A program made the position numbers and the translations under genes. From the NCBI GenBank assembly GCA_963693365.1, contig CAVNZM010000005.1:4278001-4342000 (forward strand): a stretch of 64,000 nt of DNA, written 5' to 3'. Origin of the DNA: Amoebidium appalachense. Lineage: Eukaryota > Ichthyosporea. Below, piece by piece: positions 17,207 through 27,562 of this stretch. The stretch's first letter is position 1; each line of letters begins with the position of its first letter. Below the pieces are notes generated by a model. That model did not search any database. It was not told the DNA's origin and was given only the letters and a program-made list of their open reading frames with translations.

Positions 17207-20171
17207 CTCGAATGTCTCGTTTTGGCGATCGGGGCATGTGCAAAACGGGGGTACCTTCCCGTTCAAATGTTCCAACCAATCACGAGTTGCAAAGTTGACC
17301 GCCTCGGCAAGGTGGGCGCCAGAGGCGAACCCCATGTGGTAGGCCCCAGGCAGGGTGTAAATAAGGTCGCCCGGCCTTTGCTCTGCATGGTAGACGTGGA
17401 TGCTCCTTTTTTCAAACAGCCTCGGGTTCACAAAAATATTCTGTCCCACCCCGGGTGTAAGCACATGATAGTGTGCATGTGTGTGCCCGAATGCCTTTGG
17501 GTGTTCATGTGTGTGCCCGATGCCTTTGTGCCGTGTGTTTGCTTAAGTGCATGTGTGTGCCCGAATGCCTTTGTGCCGTGTGTGTGCATGTGTGTGCCCG
17601 ATGCCTTTGTGCCGTGTGTTTGCTTAAGTGCATGTGTGTGCCCGAATGCCTTTGTGCCGTGTGTGTGCATGTGTGTGCCCGAATGCCTTTGTGCCGTGTG
17701 TGGTGCATGTGTGTGCCCGAATGCCTTTGTGCCGTGTGTGTGCATGTGTGTGCCCGAATGCCTTTGTGTCGTGTGTGTGCATGTGTGTGCCCGAATGCCT
17801 TTGTGCCGTGTCTTTTGCTTAATTTGGCTGCTTACCTTATGCATCATGAACCCAGGGCACGGCTTCTTGGACTTTGCATCCGGATGGATATCCCGAAGGA
17901 CCCTTTCGACACGATCTCGACTGCCAGGGCTAATCGAATACCAGTGTTTTCCGTGCGGACCGTCAACCATTAGGTTGAGACTGCCGAAGGCAGCATCCTC
18001 TGGATGTGGGCCGAACAAACCAAGATAGCGGGACCTGCAAAAGATTGAAACAAAGTCGATTCGATTAGAGGTCGGGAGGGTGAGTGAGGACGGGAAATCT
18101 GTGCGGGCAAGTGAACTATTCTGAATTCTTGTGTGGATATGGGGTAGTCAATTCAAAATTAGAGGTCGGGAGGGTGAGTGAGGACGGGAAATCTGTGCGG
18201 GCAAGTGAACTATTCTGAATTCTTGTGTGTGGATATGGGGTAGTCAATTCAAAATTAGAGGTCGGGAGGGTGAGTGAGGACGGGAAATCTGTGCGGGCAA
18301 GTGAACTATTCTGAATTCTTGTGAGGATTTTTTTTTTTTTTTTTCGGGGGGGGGGGGGGGTAGTACTTGTAAAACATGGGAATGCATATCCCGTCGAGGT
18401 GCTGGTATTCATGGATGCGATGAAGAACAGAGTCCAATGTCCTTAAATTGGGCATCCATTTGTAGGTCTCGCTGACCACCTGAATGGGCATGCACTTAGC
18501 TACATAGCTACGGTCCGGAGGCATGGTGCAACTATACAAACGATGCAATGTGCGGGATTGGGGGTCACAAAGGGGAGGTTGCAAGTGCTGAAATGGTGTG
18601 CAGAGCAACTTCGCCCGCTTACCTCGCTGGGGGTGCGTGTGCCAGGTGGAATGCTGTGCTCGTTGGCGTAGTGGAATTCAAACACAGGTTTCCCCAACTG
18701 ATTCCGTTCCTCGGGACGGCTTTCAGGCCAATGGTCGTCCAGCATGTCCCAAAACTCTCTCTCGGACAACGATGCATTGCCCTAATTCACGGGTTGCAAT
18801 GTTAGTATAATGTTTAGTCAGGGCATGCGAGGCCGGGGCGTGCAGAAAGTGTCTCTCGGCAGGCCAAGTTTTAAAATCACGCAAACATTGCTAAGTGTGA
18901 GGCCGGGGCGTGCAAAAACAAGCCAAGTAAATTCATGCAAACATTGCTAAGTGTGAGGCCGGGGCGTGCAAAAAGTGTCTCTCGGCAGGCCAAGTAAATG
19001 CAAACATTGCTAGGTGTGAGGCTTCCTCTCCATCCAAAACTCAAGTAACACACCTGTGGGGCCGGTAGGTTACCGTGGTCCAGTTCATGCGTCAGAGCAT
19101 ATACGTCTTTGTTTTCTGTTGCCTGCAGATTTTGTACGTTGTGGGGTCTGCCGGGCAAATCCAGCTCCTGGGATGCTGCTGCCAGTGCCTCCTTCACCTC
19201 CTCGGGTAGGACTAGCCTCGCAGCCCCCGCCCTCCTCACGTCGTCATACTTGCCGATTTTGTACAGGAACTGCTCCAGTGTGTACCTCTCCAATATGTCA
19301 GGTGTCAAGCGAAAGGTTGGAATACGTCTGGAGATGATGGGTGTCGTGGACCGGGGCGATTGGGGTTCGACTGGGAACTTCTCTTCCTGCTCTGTGTGTG
19401 GTGGGTGGTGTGTGTAAATATTGGGAGTTGTGTGTGTGCATGTGTGTGCCCGAATGCCTTTTTGTGTGTGCATGTGTGTGCCCGAATGCCTTTGTGTGTG
19501 TGCATGTGTGTGCCCGAATGCCTTTTTGTGTGTGCATGTGTGTGCCCGAATGCCTTTGTGTGTGTGCATGTGTGTTCCCGAATGCCTTTTTGTGTGTGCA
19601 TGTGTGTCACCGAATGCCTTTTTGTGTGTGCATGTGTGTGCCCGAATGCCTTTGTGTGTGTGCATGTGTGTGCCCGAATGCCTTTGTGTGTGTGCATGTG
19701 TGTGCCCGAATGCCTTTGTGTGTGTGCATGTGTGTGCCCGAATGCCTTTGTGTGTGTGCATGTGTGTGCCCGAATGCCTTTTTGTGTGTGCATGTGTGTC
19801 ACCGAATGCCTTTTTGTGTGTGCATGTGTGTGCCCGAATGCCTTTGTGTGTGTGCATGTGTGTGCCCGAATGCCTTTTTGTGTGTGCATGTGTGTCACCG
19901 AATGCCTTTGTGTGTGTGCATGTGTGTGCCCGAATGCCTTTTTGTGTGTGCATGTGTGTGCCCGAATGCCTTTGTGTGTGTGCATGTGTGTGCCCGAATG
20001 CCTTTTTGTGTGTGCATGTGTGTCACCGAATGCCTTTGTGTGTGTGCATGTGTGTGCCCGAATGCCTTTTTGTGTGTGCATGTGTGTGCCCGAATGCCTT
20101 TGTGTGTGTGCATGTGTGTGCCCGAATGCCTTTTTGTGTGTGCATGTGTGTGTGTGTGTGTGTGTGCATGT

Positions 20172-20222
<51 letters not shown>

Positions 20223-20956
20223 CAACCTGCAGGCGGCGCCAGCCTCGATAGTGGGCTTGCTACCGCCGCAAATCTGGCCGAGAAATTGTTAAGACGAAGA
20301 CGTTTGGCAGCCCACAAGGTGGCAGCCTTCTGGAGAGAAGGGAGTCTGATATAACGAACCCCGCCAAAAAACAGAACGCAATCACGGTCCGTCATGTTTG
20401 TTCGAATTGTGTGACTGAGTTCGAGTCTGTGTGTTGGGTCGTCGTTTATGGAAAGGGAATCCCCCTTTTCGGGTATTGGGCATGTTCTGAGAAGGTAGAG
20501 TAACTTGGCAAGGGTAGGGGTATCCTCGTTGTATTCAGGGCCCGCAGCAAACGTGAACCCGGAGTCGATTGTCTTTCTGTGTATGTCGGCATATGCCCCC
20601 AAATCGTAAACTTCCCAGTCTTTCCCCCCCTGTCTCAGAATTTTCATTACGTTTCCTGGTATCTTTCCGGCTATGAACTTTTCCTCCCTAATTTTCCAGC
20701 CTGACTGCTCTCCTTTCTTGCCTTTTTTGAAAAACATAAGAATTTCGTGTTGCTCGTCCTTGTGTAGAATGGAGAGCCTGACAGGATAATCGGCAGTTTT
20801 GTTTCCCACCAAAACGATGCGTTCTATAGCGTGGACCCGCCCATGTGCAAAAACGTTGTGTGCATCGAAAGAGGTGGAAAAATGAAAAGTTGCACGTTTA
20901 GCATATGGGTAGGCTTGTGTTGTGCCGAGCCATTCTTGAAAATCGGAACCGGCCAT
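17207..20956 (-). CDS. JmjC-domain oxygenase (histone-demethylase-like), six exons found
   Basis: Minus-strand exons, all phase-compatible: 20956-20227, 19391-19054, 18781-18623, 18479-18367, 18034-17836 and 17440-17207, giving about 591 residues. The N-terminal 240 residues ([20 protein letters not shown]) match nothing I recognise. The C-terminal 270 form a JmjC fold: [26 protein letters not shown], then [20 protein letters not shown] with iron ligands H and E in HPED. KHWYSI follows, with a candidate 2-oxoglutarate Lys, then CPGFMMHK and [20 protein letters not shown] with the third ligand His. An active Fe(II)/2OG lysine demethylase or hydroxylase is likely. The last exon reaches a possible donor (GAG|GTACAA) but no later exon or stop was found before the (GT)n block, so the 3' end is missing or unresolved. 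Four of its five introns hold tandem repeats. Confidence 0.75.
17465..17820 (+). repeat. Intronic minisatellite (GCCCGAATGCCTTTGTGCCG unit)
   Basis: About ten units of TGTGTGCATGTGTGTGCCCG-AATGCCTTTGTGCCG, some with GTTTGCTTAAGTGCA spacers. It lies in the JmjC intron between 17836 and 17440 and is the same family as 19430-20150. Confidence 0.85.
18046..18325 (+). repeat. Intronic tandem repeat, three ~93-bp units
   Basis: GAGGTCGGGAGGGTGAGTGA-GGACGGGAAATCTGTGCGGG recurs three times, each copy followed by TGAACTATTCTGAATTCTTG. It lies in the JmjC intron between exons 4 and 5. Confidence 0.85.
18830..19025 (-). repeat. Dispersed satellite, block 3, inside a JmjC intron
   Basis: Reverse-oriented GCAAACATTGCTAAGTGTGA-GGCCGGGGCGTGCA units with CTCTCGGCAGGCCAAGT. 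Same family as blocks 1, 2 and 4. Confidence 0.75.
19430..20215 (+). repeat. Intronic minisatellite (~31 bp, more than 20 copies) ending in a G-run
   Basis: More than twenty units of GTGTGCATGTGTGTGCCCGA-ATGCCTTT(T/G)TG, with a minority variant GTGTCACCGAATGCC, then (GT)n and a ~33 bp G-run. It fills the first JmjC intron. The unit is free of stops in several frames and yields spurious ORFs of more than 270 aa on both strands. Confidence 0.9.
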
Positions 20957-22255
20957 GTTAATATAATGGTTTGTGCGTGAGCGAATTGTGGTTTGTGTGC
21001 AAGCGAGTAGTAGAAAATCTGTCGGGGTAAAAGGAAGTTTTGCTGTGGCTAAAAATGTGTAGCGCTAAGACGTGTAGTAGAAAATCTTTCGGGGTAAAAG
21101 GAAGTTTTGCTGTGGCTAAAAATGTGTAGCGCTAAGACGTGTAGTAGAAAATCTTTCGGGGTAAAAGGAAGTTTTGCTGTGGCTAAAAATGTGTAGCGCT
21201 AAGACGTGACAGACTGTTGCCGGAAGTGAGAGACTGTAGAACCGACGGGTTTGTTCAAGTGCACGCTTGGTCAAATAATTCGAGCATTGGTAATCGAAGT
21301 AGGGCAAAAATGTGTACCCACATATATGTATTTCAATCACTGTCTCGGCCACCGATACCCGTTGCAGTTAGGCTACCACAATGCGAAGATTTGAGATTAT
21401 TTTTATTGTATGTGTTTATTTTGTGTACTGTACTTATCCATAAATATATCTTAATACAGCGTCAATAGAAGGCACTGCGTTACAGGCACATCGATGTTTG
21501 CTTTGAAAAGCCTTGCCCCCCTCCAGACAGTTCTCAGAAGTTCACGTGATCCACGAGATACCTCAATTGCTGTCCAACCAATCAAAAAGACACATGACCC
21601 CAATCGCTGTCCAGCCAATCAAAAGGATCCTGAATTCGCGGGTCTTCTGTGTACATATTGTGTATAAACAAAATCATTAATACTTCATTGTAATGATCTT
21701 ATCCAGAGAAGTATAATTTTGAATTTTAATAGATTTGATTGTGATAAAAGAGGGTTTTTATAATCGTTTTGACAGTGGGCGTTAAAAAAAACGGAATAAT
21801 TCAAAAGCCATCTCACCGGAGGGGGGGGGCAAAAAGGGGTGATATTCGAATGACCCGCGGCAACGGCATCCATGTTGATGTTTTTTGTTCGTTGTACACA
21901 AGACTTGAATGAAATAAATAAAATTATGTAGAAAAACACTTGAATTTTGCATTGATTGTGATGAGTTTTTTAAGAATCCTTTTCACCGGGGCATTAAAAT
22001 TGTGAAAATGCCCCAACCAATCCAAGGGCATGCGCATCTTCTAGAAAGCCCATGCCAGAGCTACCCAAAACAAGATGCAGTTGTACCTGTTCGCGCTGTT
22101 CCCTATGAATTTATTTTCCATGTTGAGCCAAAAACATTACAAGTAAAAAAAAACCTAAAAAAAGCAGTCAAGCCAATTCACGTACTCATAATTTGGACAA
22201 TCGTCCCGAATCGATCCCCCATTTCGATCCGCGAGTAAGATGTCTGTTGGAGCTG
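20957..22255. repeat. Spacer with three 67-bp repeats and CCAAT boxes
   Basis: GTAGTAGAAAATCT..GGGGTAAAAGGAAGTTTTG repeats at 21007, 21074 and 21141. AACCAATCAAAAAG and AGCCAATCAAAAGG lie at about 21575-21625. A 78-residue ORF at 22002-22238 has no supporting feature. Otherwise no gene. Confidence 0.6.
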
Positions 22256-22259
22256 GGGC

Positions 22260-22266
22260 TATAAAA
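22260..22266 (+). promoter_or_regulatory. TATA box of protein C gene
   Basis: GGGGCTATAAAAAGGCAG, about 200 bp before ATG 22462. The leader contains two copies of ATCCTTTC/TTCTTTTGTTCTTGA-like pyrimidine sequence. Confidence 0.55.
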
Positions 22267-22461
22267 AGGCAGTCTAACTGATTTGGGGGTCATTTGTCGA
22301 TCAAATCCTTTCACGCTGTCTAAACCTTACTCGAGGCAAAAATTCCTTTCTTTTGTTCTTGACCCTTTTGTTCTTAACCTTAAGCGTTACCGATTGGGGT
22401 TTCTCATTTCGATCACTCTCACCTCGAAAATCCTTTCTTTTGTTTTTGAGCGTTACTAGTC

Positions 22462-23170
22462 ATGTCAGAGCCCAAGTCTCCGCATAGTCAAGGGGGTGGG
22501 GAGGGGGGTGAGGGGGAAAAGACCTTCCGTGTTACCCCCGAGATGTGGGACGAGCTTCGTCAGGTCTATGTCACCCCCGAGATGTGGAACGAGCTTTGCA
22601 ATCGGGTCAATGTTGTCGAGGAGCAGCTCAAGTCGTTGTCCGTCGACGTCGAGAAGGTTTCGGGGAAAGTTGTTCGCCAGAACGAAGCTCTGCAACGCCA
22701 GAACGAGGCTCTACAAGAGTCTGCAGCATCAAGTGCGAATGAAGCACAAGAATTGCTCCATCGTATGTCCCGTGGGTACGGTAATGTAGCGGGGCTTGTG
22801 CAGCAGCTGAAGGAGACTCGGGATGCTCTTCAGGCAAGGGAGGTCGAGTTGGCGAGCGTGAGGGCCACGGCTGAAGAGTACAGGCTTCAGCGTGACAGGC
22901 TGTCTGCATGTATCGACGAAAACCCGATGAGTTCTGTGTACAACCCCTCCGACCAGACCCACCGCAAGCCCCCTCCCCCCCGGCCGGCTCAACAAAGCCC
23001 CCTGCCCCTCCCGGCCGGCTCAACAAAGCCCCCTGCCCCTCCCGGCCGTGTCGTTCCGGGACCCCCCCCCCGCGCTTTTGGGTACCCCTCGCACCACCAC
23101 CCCGAAGGGTGGTAAGAGAGGCAGTGACGATGTCGAGCATGACCCCAAGAGACACGCGCCCAGCAAGTAG
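22462..23170 (+). CDS. Coiled-coil, Pro-rich, basic-tailed protein C (frameshift in a C10 run)
   Basis: ATG 22462 ([20 protein letters not shown]). A short internal duplication follows (RVTPEMWDELRQVYVTPEMW, NEL). A clear coiled coil spans about residues 55-150 (VNVVEEQLKSLSVDVEKVSG, RQNEALQRQNEALQES, LVQQLKETRDALQAREVELA). Next comes a Pro-rich linker with a duplicated PLPLPAGSTKPPAP motif. In the literal frame it stops at 23115. One base out of register after the ten-C run at 23061-23070, it continues TPRTTTPKGGKRGSDDVEHD and PKRHAPSK with stop at 23168-23170, a basic nuclear-type tail like that of protein A. Its 3' flank is shared with genes A and B. No family recognised. Confidence 0.55.
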
Positions 23171-23228
23171 TGTGTGGTGGGTGGGGGGTGTTTGGGGTAT
23201 AGTTTTTGCAAGCAAACTGGGTGTATTG

Positions 23229-23264
<36 letters not shown>

Positions 23265-23309
23265 CAAACAACCGAGTGTATTTTTTGGGAGAGGGGAGCC
23301 ACAACGGAT

Positions 23310-23440
23310 GTATTTCGATACTATGTAAAACTTATGCAGTGGAAATACAGATAAATATATTACATTAAGAAGACACGTGTGCCACCACGGATGTATTTAT
23401 TTTGTAAAGCTCAGTGGAAATACAAATAAATATATAAGCA
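23310..23440 (+). terminator. Shared 3' module (copy 3)
   Basis: TTCGATACTATGTAAAACTT-ATGCAGTGGAAATACAGATA-AATATATTACATTAAGAAGA, then CACGTGTGCCACCACGGATG. It is near-identical to the sequence after gene A (1545-1625) and is followed by a second AAATACAAATAAATATATAA. Confidence 0.55.
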
Positions 23441-24005
23441 CGTGTTGCCCCCCGGCCTCACACGGATGCATTTACTTGGCCCCCGGATTCACCAGCCTCG
23501 CACTAAGCATTATTTGCATGCACGGATGCATTTATTTGCCCCCTCCCCCCTCCCCCCTCCCCGGTCTCTAGCATTATTTGCATGCACGGATGCATTTATT
23601 TGCCCCCTCCCCCCCTCCCCCCTCCCGGTCTCTAGCATTATTTGCATGCACGGATGCATTTATTTGCCCCCTCCCCCCTCCCCCCTCCCGGTCTCTAGCA
23701 TTATTTGCATGCACGGATGCATTTATTTGCCCCTCCCCCCTCCCCCTCCCGGTCTCTAGCATTATTTGCATGCACGGATGCATTTATTTACCCCCTCCCC
23801 CCCCTACCCCTCCCGGTCTCTAGCATTATTTGCACACACGGATGCATTTTTTGTTTCACTTTTTGCATCCCCCGGCCTCACACTTAGCATATATATTTGG
23901 CCTCCCGGCCTCACACTTAGCATATATATTTGGCCCCCCGGCCTCACACTTAGCCTATATATTTGCCCCCTCCCGGCCTCACACTTAGCATATATATGTG
24001 GCCTG

Positions 24006-24044
<39 letters not shown>

Positions 24045-24227
24045 TTTGCATCCCCCGGCCTCACACTTAGCATATATATTTGGCCTCCCGGCCTCACACT
24101 TAGCATATATATTTGGCCTCCCGGCCTCACACTTAGCATATATATTTGGCCCCCCGGCCTCACACTTAGCATTTATATTTGCCCCCTCCCGGCCTCACAC
24201 TTAGCATTCACATCTGCCCTGCCTGCC

Positions 24228-24267
<40 letters not shown>

Positions 24268-24290
24268 GAGAGAGACTTTTTGCCCCCCCC
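23440..24290 (+). repeat. Dispersed satellite, block 4, with (GA)n insertions
   Basis: More than ten units. Those at 23500-23840 carry GGTCTCTAGCATTATTTGCA-TGCACGGATGCATTTATTTG. Those at 23870-24215 carry CCGGCCTCACACTTAGCATA-TATATTTGGCC. Two (GA)n tracts begin at CTGCCGAGAGAGAG (24006 and 24227). No gene. Confidence 0.85.
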
Positions 24291-24294
24291 CCCC

Positions 24295-24356
24295 CCCTCC
24301 CCCCGTGCCCCCCGTGCCCCCCGTGCCCCCCGGAACCACGCCCGGGCAGTGTCTTT

Positions 24357-24391
<35 letters not shown>

Positions 24392-25110
24392 TGCCAGCAA
24401 GGCCCCCCCCCCCCCCCCCCCCCCCCCGTGCCCCCCCGGAACCAACTGTGAGGCCCCCGCCAGTCTCCTCCGCCTCCTCCGCCCCCCCGGCCCCCCAGCC
24501 TCCCCCTGCTCCCCAGCCCCCCTGCTGCCGGAACCACGCCCCCAGTGGTGGCATTTAGTTAGGTGTATATACGAATACACGTGCCTCCCCCTCCCCCCAG
24601 CCCCCCTGCTGCCGGAACCACGCCCCCAGCGGTGCCATGCTTCCCCCACTCTCCCCAGCCCCCCCTGCACGTGTGCCTCCCAGCCCCCCTCCTCCCGGAA
24701 CCACGCCCCCAGCGGTGCCATGCCGCCCCCACTCTCCCCAGCCCCCCTGCACGTGTGCCTCCCCCTCCTCCCGGAACCAGGCCCCAGTGGTGGCAGCATA
24801 TGCCTTTATTAGTCAAACAGAGCCACCAGAAACTTGCACCACTCTGGTGCCTCATGCACATCTACCTGCTGCACAGGCAACATGCTCTATGCATACATAA
24901 TACTTTCTCACTGTGGGTGGCTCGCCAGTCTCGCCCTCCTTGCCCTCCTCGCCAGCATGTGTGCCTCACATATCCGCCCTCTTGCTGGCCTGCCGGAACC
25001 ACGCCCCCAGTGGTGCCATTCCCCAGCGGTGCCATGCCTCCCCCACTCTCCCCAGCCCCCCTGCACGTGTGCCTCCCCTCCCCCCCTGCTGCCGGAACCA
25101 CGCCCCCCAG
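24295..25110 (+). repeat. C-rich minisatellite (CCGGAACCACGCCCCCAGTGG)
   Basis: Repeated CTGCTGCCGGAACCACGCCC-CCAG(T/C)GGTG(G/C)CA and CCCCAGCCCCCCTGCACGTG-TGCCTCCC units in tandem and partial order, with one (CA)n tract. No gene. Confidence 0.75.
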
Positions 25111-25139
25111 TGGTGGCAGCCAGTGCCTTACATACTAAT

Positions 25140-26383
25140 CTATTCTATGGCCACATGGCCAGATGGCCAGATTGTTTTGACTTCAGGTGGATCCCCCCCT
25201 GCTCACAGACTGAATTTGATCTGGCCATCTGGCCATGTGGGTATAAACCGTTTTCTGTTCTAATATTGGAGAACTGTCGATAGTGATAGAAAATGTCATT
25301 GGAAGAACAATCGGGAAGGTCATCACGTGATAGATATTTGGAAGTGATCTACTGGAAAGAGCGAAGCAAGTGGGTTGTCGGCGCTTTAGTTTCGCTAACA
25401 CTGTGCGACATTCCGATTGGCAGATTTGGAGAGCAAAAGAATCCCCCAAAATTCATATGTGTGGGGCGAGTCGTATGTGTGTAACAGCGGATTTACGATC
25501 TTCTGTTTTCGACATTTAGGCTACGTAAAATTCCGTTACAGACATAGGATTGCATGTTGTTCTACATATAGTAGAAATCAATAAATTCACACGAAATATG
25601 GGTATTTTGGTATAACGAGGCCCATTTTTTTGTAGCTACTTGTTACATACTGTTACACACATTTGGAAATGGGGTCTAAAATTCCCGGGAGCGCAGGTAC
25701 GGACATACGATCGCCCCCACCAATTAGAAGTGTTGGGGGATCCAGCAAAATAATTCAAATTGATTGTTGATTGGACCCTTACCATCGCATGGACACGATT
25801 GGCTGGCCTAGGTGGGTGTCATAACAGTGCGAGTACATACAGCAGGCGGTTTACACACTTTTTATTGCGTGGACACTGCCGGAGGCCCAGCCAGCAGTAG
25901 ACAGTAATACACTACTACCTACAGTAGCCTTACTGTAGTAAGAGTAGGCCAGAAAGTCTGCACTCGCGAGTGTTTTTTTTTTTGCGAAAACGAAAACTAA
26001 TTCTTCTTTCAAATTTGCACATACGGGTCGTGTTAGTTCGGCATCATAGTATTATCTAGCAGAGGCTTGGGATCACCGTGACAGCTTGGTGACACGCATC
26101 CAGACTAATATATTGGGCTGCAGTACCTGAAAAGGTCGTTCAGACGTTTTGGCTTCATTTTAGAGAGACACGACTTAAACCGAGCAGACTATTGTCTCAC
26201 GGTGATGCCCTCACTAGTACAGGGGGTACTGAGTGGCGGCCGACAACACAAAACCCAGCGGCCCGTCGCTTTCCAATTTTGCGCACATTTCACAGACTTC
26301 CAAAATACAGTAGCCACTACCGAGCATTTCGGTGGGGGTTTGAGACCCAAATTGTAACTAAAGAGAACTGAGCACTAATAACA
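25140..26383. other. Spacer upstream of the Trp-rich membrane gene
   Basis: No repeat and no supported gene. Short ORFs such as 25293-25484 show no features. Likely contains the promoter of the gene at 26384. No clear TATA box. Confidence 0.5.
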
Positions 26384-27562
26384 ATGGCCGATGAGCCCAG
26401 CCTCGATGGTGGTCCTACGGCCAAACACAAGCAGTCTTCTTTGGTTCAGGCCTTTGCAAACAAAGACACGCCACAAATGACCTTGAAGTTCCACGGAGAT
26501 GACAAAGATGGTGCAGGCGACCTAGACAGTCAGGCAACCAGCTTGCACTCACTAGTATCCAGTGACGATGAAACAGCTCCTCCATCACCCCCTGGCCGTG
26601 CACGGACCTTTTTAGTTACAGTTCAGAGTGGGTACAGGGGGGTGCAGGCAGCTGCAAGGGCACAACGGTGGGTAGTACCACAACTATGGTCGTGGGAATG
26701 GGGCAAGTTTGGGTGGTGGGCCGTGCAGCTTTTTATATGGGGGTCGGTATGCTTCACTGCATCCAGTGCTCTCAGCATGTGGCCCCTCGAGGGAAGCGCT
26801 AGCGCAGCCCAGCCCACGATTCAGGGTTGGGTTACGATGGTGGGCACGACGCTGTACTGGCTGGGCTGCTATCTTGGCATCTTGGATGCACTTAACCAAA
26901 AGCGCACCCCACCCCCGGGCACCCCAAGCCTCTGCGAGCAGCGAAAAACAGCCACCGACGTCGGTGTGGAGAACAAGCGCGGGTCACGGGGTAGCACAGG
27001 TCAGAAGGAAGCCTCGGTGATGAACCAATCAGCCGTCAGTGGGGAGACTGAAACAGCCCCAGCAGCAGCCCCTGGCCCAGGCATTAGGTGGTGGGGTTAC
27101 GAGTGGAGGTCACTGTTCTGGTGGTCATGGTTTGCCTTTTTCTTGGGCACCCCCTTCTTTTGGTTTTCCAACCTGATTGCCATGCCAGGGGTTTTGTCTG
27201 CCGACTACAGTGAAGTACACCCCACCGCGTGGATGGTGGCCTATTGGGGGCAGCTGGAGCTCGGCGGTGTGCTATTTGTTGTTGGCGCCGTGTGTGGGTT
27301 GCTGGATGTACAGGGTGGACACATTTGGGCACCCAATTTCGGGCAGGTGGGCTGGTGGGCCATGGCGCTGTACCTGGCCGGTTCGGTGTGTTTTTTTCTC
27401 AGCAGCACGTTTGGCCTGGCGCAGACTTGTGCATATTGGGGCACAAACCTGTGCGGTTTTCTTGGCAGCGCTCTGTTCCTAGTGGCGTCCTATCTGCTGC
27501 TGCTCGACTCCATACACGCAAACACAACACAGGCTCCCACCACACCTACCAAGTTTATGTAG
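26384..27562 (+). CDS. Trp-rich multi-pass membrane protein (YrhK-like, duplicated)
   Basis: 392 residues from ATG 26384 (MADEPSLDGGPTAKHKQSSL), single exon. A polar, probably cytosolic N-terminus of about 105 residues is followed by two related membrane halves with a Ser/Ala-rich loop between. Hydrophobic segments are WWAVQLFIWGSVCFTASSAL, VTMVGTTLYWLGCYLGILDA, FWWSWFAFFLGTPFFWFSNL, WGQLELGGVLFVVGAVCGLL, WWAMALYLAGSVCFFLSSTF and LCGFLGSALFLVASYLLLLD. The pairing WW(A)..LF.GS(V)CF..S with W..G..LF..G..L.(L)LD is reminiscent of YrhK-type domains; I make that assignment from pattern only. Function unknown. No introns, unlike its 3' neighbours. Confidence 0.7.
   Translation: MADEPSLDGGPTAKHKQSSLVQAFANKDTPQMTLKFHGDDKDGAGDLDSQATSLHSLVSSDDETAPPSPPGRARTFLVTVQSGYRGVQAAARAQRWVVPQLWSWEWGKFGWWAVQLFIWGSVCFTASSALSMWPLEGSASAAQPTIQGWVTMVGTTLYWLGCYLGILDALNQKRTPPPGTPSLCEQRKTATDVGVENKRGSRGSTGQKEASVMNQSAVSGETETAPAAAPGPGIRWWGYEWRSLFWWSWFAFFLGTPFFWFSNLIAMPGVLSADYSEVHPTAWMVAYWGQLELGGVLFVVGAVCGLLDVQGGHIWAPNFGQVGWWAMALYLAGSVCFFLSSTFGLAQTCAYWGTNLCGFLGSALFLVASYLLLLDSIHANTTQAPTTPTKFM

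Noticed and set aside
19298-20956. Long ORFs of 270-350 aa on both strands full of HTHTHT / CVCVCV and KGIRAHTC repeats
   Set aside because: Direct translations of the CCCGAATGCCTTT minisatellite and (GT)n. They lie in a JmjC intron and are open only because the repeat lacks stops.
23766-25283. ORFs of 100-350 aa over the C-rich minisatellite and (GA)n tracts
   Set aside because: Repeat translations with no conserved feature, in overlapping frames on both strands.
25293-25484. 63-aa ORF upstream of the Trp-rich membrane gene
   Set aside because: No domain, signal, promoter or conserved context. Chance ORF in a spacer.
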